A model generated the notes under the pieces. That model worked only from the letters and a program-made list of their open reading frames with translations. It searched no databases and was not told the origin of the DNA. The position numbers and the translations under genes were made by a program. A DNA stretch of 64,000 nucleotides from Antedon mediterranea (lineage: Eukaryota > Echinodermata > Crinoidea > Comatulida > Antedonidae): assembly GCF_964355755.1 (NCBI RefSeq), contig NC_092676.1:18704288-18768287 (forward strand). Reading direction: 5' to 3'. This document shows, one piece after another, positions 59,270 through 64,000 of this stretch; positions within the stretch are counted from its first letter, which is position 1, and each line of letters starts with the position of its first letter.

Positions 59270-59735
59270 TTTTCCAGAGGTGCATGTTTTAACTATGAAT
59301 GAACTAAATCTGTCTAATAGGCAGTAGAAATGGTGATAACGTGCCTTAGATTTCTAGCACAATTGGAACATTTTTCACTTAGGGCAGCAAACTCCAAGTT
59401 TTCATTACAAATCTTTGTCATTTTCCAGAGTTTTTGCATGTTTTATCTAAGAACTAAATCTGTCTATAAACAGAAGGAATGGTGATAACGTTCCTTAGAT
59501 TTCTAGCACAATACAAATGGAACATTTTTCACTTTGGGCTAGAAACTCCCAATTTTCATTACAAATATTTGAATGCAAAATCATTTTCCAGAGTTTTGTA
59601 TTTGTTTTAACTAAGAATTTAACCTGTCTATACACAGTAGAAGTGGTGATACATGTTCCTTAAATTTCTAGGGCAAGTTGAACTTTTTTTAGTTAGGGCT
59701 ACAAACTCCCAGCTTTCATTACAAATGTTTGTCTA
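59270..59735 (+). repeat. Tandem triplication, ~155-bp unit
   Basis: Three consecutive units each carry TTTTCCAGAG, CTGTCTA, GTGGTGATA / ATGGTGATAACGT, CCTTAGATTTCTAG, TTTTTCACTT and CAAACTCCCA ... TTTCATTACAAAT. Units start at about 59270, 59420 and 59582 and have diverged. Confidence 0.82.
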
Positions 59736-62494
59736 AGCATTATGCATGGGTAACTTCTAATCACCAATATCGGATTGCAGCAAAATTAAATGTTTTCCAG
59801 CACATGCTTAAATGTATGGATGTGTTAAGATAATAAGAAAATCAATAGAAAGGTAGTGATGTATGATATAATCTTGCAGGTTTAAGCTCGCTCGCATTTA
59901 TTTCCATATGGTTTGAGTGTATATTATGCATGGTTTAAGATAGAACTTCAACATTTATCTTTATGCTTATCTTATATTCAAGGATTTCACACAAGGTAAT
60001 ATTTTCTAGCAAATGCAAAAATCCAGAGTTCATCGTCCTTCAGTTTCTTTAGGGTTATAAAGTAATTCTTACTAGGTTGTCAGTTTTTATTGTCTGTTTG
60101 TCTCAATTTTTAGTTTGGGAAAAGTGCGTAAATGATGCTTTTTCAGGCACTTATTCGGCATTTGTTTCTTTAAACATGATGCCATGCAACAAATAATAAT
60201 ATAAGCAAACACACTACCCAACAAATTGTAAAACAATTTGAAATCCATAAAACATATACTTGGAATGTTTTTAGATAATAAAAAACATATAAAAATGTGT
60301 GCAAACAGCACTTCCATCATCTCATTATCTCTCATAAATGTCTGAGTCAGTGATTTTACCGATACATTAGGACATTCTATTTCACTACATAAGTTCCGTA
60401 ATTGAATTTTAGTGCATTTCAGTATTATTCTGTCTTTATTACAGCATTATCTCATCATGGCAGCGTCTTACATTATCATTATTCCCTAGAATAGTCATCG
60501 TTAGTCATTTTGTTTTTTAATTTCACGATTGCTACCTGTATATATTATTCAGCTTTTCTGATTTTACTTTGCATCTTATACAGTTAATCTGCGCTTAATA
60601 ATAGCTGAGTTTAAATAGTATAAACGAAACTGTTTATCTGATTTTGATGTAGATAGATATAGAATTTAATGTTGATATAAAGTTTGCGGTACACCACATA
60701 TATTTGTTGTGGAAAGAACTGTTGAGTTACTCAATGTTTTGATCAATATGCTTTGATCATCCTTAGTAGAGAGAATGAAGGAAGTCCAGGAAACTGGAAA
60801 TATAAGACAAAATTCAAGTAAAAGAATATAACACAATTCAAGTTTTTTCATTTTTTAAACTATATTACCACCACAAAACCCCTGATATATTTTTAATTTG
60901 TGTGTTTATTTATACTTGAAAAATCTGAATTAGAGGTATAGGTTATAAAATTGTGAACTATATTTTTATGTTCTTGGTAGTTGGACTGCTGGTAACCAAT
61001 GATTTGGATTTAGAATATTTCACTTTCATACTATTTCTTGAATACTATTTCTTGTAGGATGAATGATTTTTTAATATATTGTTAATGCTCTTTCTTGATT
61101 CTGATATATACAATAAGTTAATAAAATAAAACATTAAGTTGTTAAAGTTTTGATAAATCAGAGACTAACATAAATAGTATGTTTATATTATACTAACATA
61201 CATGTTTATGTATAAAATACTAAAACTGTCTGCGTTTCTTCAATAATTCAAATGCTCTCTCTATTCTAACCTCATAATTGTCACATCTCTTTACTAAAAC
61301 ATAGATCACCTATATTACATACCGTAGTTGAAATGTGCATGCTTCTAGTCTACTAAAATTGTGTACGCAATTCCATTTCCATTCTAATTCCGCGTCACTT
61401 ACCGTACGTCGCCAACTACAAACCTTTGCATTTGATGAGCTTTTGCGTTCCACTCATAAATGCGCTTCTTAATTACCCTTAGGGAAAAGAAATTGTGTAA
61501 TCAATTAACCTATACATCTTTCTTCTAATTAATGACCACTTTGGTAGACGTTGAATTAAGTAATAGTAGTAGCCGCTAGCTGGTAGTAAAGGAACGTATA
61601 AGATAATGGTTTATTTTATATTTAATTCCTTTAAAATACATTCTTTTATTATGCATCCTATTGTTGAGTATGCATTTTAGTGTATTAATTAATAAATTTA
61701 TTTATATTGAGAGAAAAATTAAAAAAAAGTACCATTTAAAAATCAAATCTGGAGAATAAGAATACTTTTCTCTTATTTAAAGGGAATGTTATTATTTTAT
61801 CTGGAAACATAAAACTACAAAAACATGTTTTTAAAAGAATCTTTCGTCAGGGGATAAAGATCAGTATCACTATACTACGCATAACACATGATACATACAT
61901 CTGGTCTTTAATTAGAGTCACTTTTGATATCAATGGTATTTGATTGGAAGGAGATATTATTGAATCACAGCATGTTACTTTCAATTTGTTTACCACTTAA
62001 CGTGATGTAGCACTCTGATGAACACAGCCCTAGGGTTGTTTAATGCATTGCTGCGTATGAGTGGCTATTGAGTGAATGACGACATCTAGTTCGTTTGTCA
62101 TCCAGGTTAAATTTCTCTCCTATAAATTCTGATGTTATCTATTAGTTTGATTCTCTAAGAGACTGCTTGCTGTATTCAAGTTGTGTCTTTACTATTTTGT
62201 TTTCCAAGGATTTAATACTAGGAATTGGTTTATACTCGCCTCATGTATGTATTTATTTTCTTGTAAACTCAGCATTCCTGGGTGTGTTGTCATTTAGGTT
62301 TTATATAATAGTTTAATGGTTACAATAAATTGGTATTGTTAATTTAATTATTGTGTGTTTCCATTTTGCACATTTCTTAAATTTGGTTTACTTTACATGT
62401 TAAAGTATTACCAATGCACTATTCTTTCTGCAAAACATTGTTTATAGTAGTTTATTTCTTTGTAAAACAAATTTTATATGTTTTAAATCTTACA

Positions 62495-63310
62495 TGTTTT
62501 AAAAACCTTGCGTGTTGATATGTTCAAATCTTGCGTGTTGATATTTTCAAATCTTGTGTGTTGATATTTTCAAATCTTGTGTTTTGAAATGTTTAAATCT
62601 TGTGTGTGGAAATGTTCAAATCTTGTGTTTTGAAATGTTTAAATCTTGTGTGTGAAAATGTTCAAATCTTGTGTTTTGAAATGTTTAAATCTTGTGTGTG
62701 GAAATGTTTAAATCTTGTGTGTGGAAATGTTCAAATTTTGTGGTTTGATATTTTCAAATCTTGTGTGTTGATATTTTCCAATCTTGTGTTTTGAAATGTT
62801 TAAATCTTGTGTGTGGAAATGTTCAAATCTTGTGTTTTGAAGTGTTTAAATCTTGTGTGTAGAAATGTTCAAATCTTGTGTGTTGAAATGTTCAAATCTT
62901 GTGTTTTGAAATGTTTAAATCTTTTGTGTGGAAATGTTCAAATCTTGTGTGTGGAAATGGTCAAATCTTGTGTTTTGAAATGTTTAAATCTTGTGTGTGG
63001 AAATGTTTAAATCTTCTGTGTGGAAATGTTCAAATCTTGTGTTTTGAAATGTTTAAATCTTGTGTGTGTTCATTTGATCAAATCTTGTGGGTTGATATGT
63101 TCAAATTGTGTGTGTTGATATGATCAAACCTTCTTTGTTCCAATCTTGTGTGTTTAAATCATGTGTTTTGATATGATCAAATCTTCTGTATTCCAATCTT
63201 GTGTGTTTAAATCATGTGTTTTGATATGATCAAATCTTCTGATTCAAATATTGTGGGTTGATATGTTCAAATCTTGTGGATTAATATGGTCAAATCTTGT
63301 TTTTTAATCT
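62495..63310 (+). repeat. Minisatellite, ~21-bp unit (42-bp dimer)
   Basis: About 38 units of AAATCTTGTGTGTTGATATGTTC type. In the centre two variants alternate (GTTTTGAAATGTTT and GTGTGGAAATGTTC), giving a dimer of about 42 bp. A 21-bp unit keeps several frames open, so the repeated MFKSCVLKCLN-like ORFs are artefacts. Confidence 0.93.
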
Positions 63311-63902
63311 TGTGTGGATTACAATAAGACCGGGAATTGTATACTGTAGCAGAATGGGGTAATAAACTCCCTTTAGGGAGAAATGAAGAGAAGGCCAAAA
63401 GTGATATATATATTATCAATAACCTGCTGAAAAATGAGAATGATAAAAATGATGGTTGTCACAATTTAAATAATGATGCTGAATAAAGTGTATTCTTATC
63501 ACAGATAATGATTGCAATAAAAAATAGTTGACTCCAATTGATGGGCATAATTATTTGGTTGTTGTACTATTCCAGATTACCATAAAATTATCATTTAAAC
63601 GAGTGTTGTATGTGTTATATATAACTGCTTCAGATATTCATTTCTTGTTCATCTACTGTATGCCAATAATTGATCGTGTATTATCATCGATTACCATAAA
63701 TCAGTATAGAGTATTTGAATATTTTTATTTTATCCAGGATATTAATTCATGTATGTTATTCACCTTTGTTTTATGCTGCAAGTGAAATGTGTCATTGCCA
63801 AAGATAGAAAAAAAAATTTTGAGTTATTTTTGTCAAAATTTGTAAATAATTTATTGCCTATAATTATTTGCTGTAACCAAAGTTTATTTTTTTTAAATTT
63901 AT

Positions 63903-64000
63903 TTCCATCATCATCATTCATCTTCATCATCATCTTCAACATCATCTTCAGCAACATCTTCATCATCTTCATTATCTTCATCATCTTCATCATCATCTTT
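63903..64000 (+). repeat. ATC-type trinucleotide microsatellite, runs off the window
   Basis: CATCATCTTCATCATCTTC words continue to the last base, with TTC interruptions. Confidence 0.9.

Larger units (their letters stand above)
56026..64000 (+). other. DMD: Intron after exon A22, not closed in window
   Basis: At least 7,975 bp without a recognisable acceptor/exon pair. An A/T-only-like zone occurs at about 56380-56545. Repeats in it are listed separately; other parts (57480-58070, 59740-62490, 63310-63900) hold nothing that I recognise. Confidence 0.75.

Noticed and set aside
62600-63123. Overlapping Cys/Leu/Asn-rich open frames
   Set aside because: They follow from the 21-bp minisatellite unit and stay open in several frames.

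Overview
The window is one strand of an AT-rich animal genome. It is dominated by a single split gene on the + strand: the C-terminal two thirds of the spectrin-repeat tail, plus the WW / EF-hand / ZZ / coiled-coil end, of a dystrophin/utrophin orthologue (DMD). I could place 22 consecutive coding exons between 3754 and 56025. All have GT-AG introns and their phases join into one uninterrupted frame of 3,186 nt (1,062 codons). The 5' part of the gene (actin-binding CH domains and most spectrin repeats) and the last few exons with the stop codon lie outside the window. The protein is nearer to vertebrate dystrophin than I would expect of a protostome, and intergenic tracts carry motifs such as TAGGCCTAC that I associate with echinoderm and hemichordate genomes. 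My best guess is an invertebrate deuterostome, probably an echinoderm; species-level placement is not possible from this alone.

Layout. 1-3753: intron upstream of the first visible exon, with a TTAA-flanked MITE (381-722) and a large 39-bp minisatellite (1190-2546). 3754-11550: exons 1-4 (spectrin repeats), with intronic duplications, a ~29-bp minisatellite and a 5'-truncated non-LTR retrotransposon on the minus strand. 11551-36380: one 24.8-kb intron, matching the position of human DMD intron 55, the intron that holds the Dp116 promoter in vertebrates. It contains two opposite-facing copies of a non-coding Helentron-like element (15306-16889 and 33380-35253), MITEs, tRNA-like repeats, low-complexity tracts and a speculative alternative first exon at 18787-18846. 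36381-45775: exons 5-18, closely packed (last spectrin repeats, WW, EF-hand-like region, ZZ finger), with minisatellites in two of the short introns. 45776-56025: exons 19-22 (alternatively spliced-type region, syntrophin-binding segment, dystrobrevin-binding coiled coil) separated by introns of 0.8-5 kb. 56026-64000: the next intron, not closed inside the window, full of tandem repeats, a purine tract and a foldback element.

The exons make one protein product: a membrane-cytoskeleton linker whose WW-EF-ZZ module binds dystroglycan and whose coiled coils bind syntrophin and dystrobrevin. A notable structural result is that exon lengths 118-212-155-190-173-157 match, in order, the lengths I recall for human DMD exons 52-57. 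Several downstream exons are either identical in size (61, 86, 158, 137) or are exact sums of neighbouring human exons (226, 137, 279). No complete RNA gene, CRISPR array, operon or second protein gene was found; other long open frames are tandem-repeat artefacts or remnants of mobile elements.
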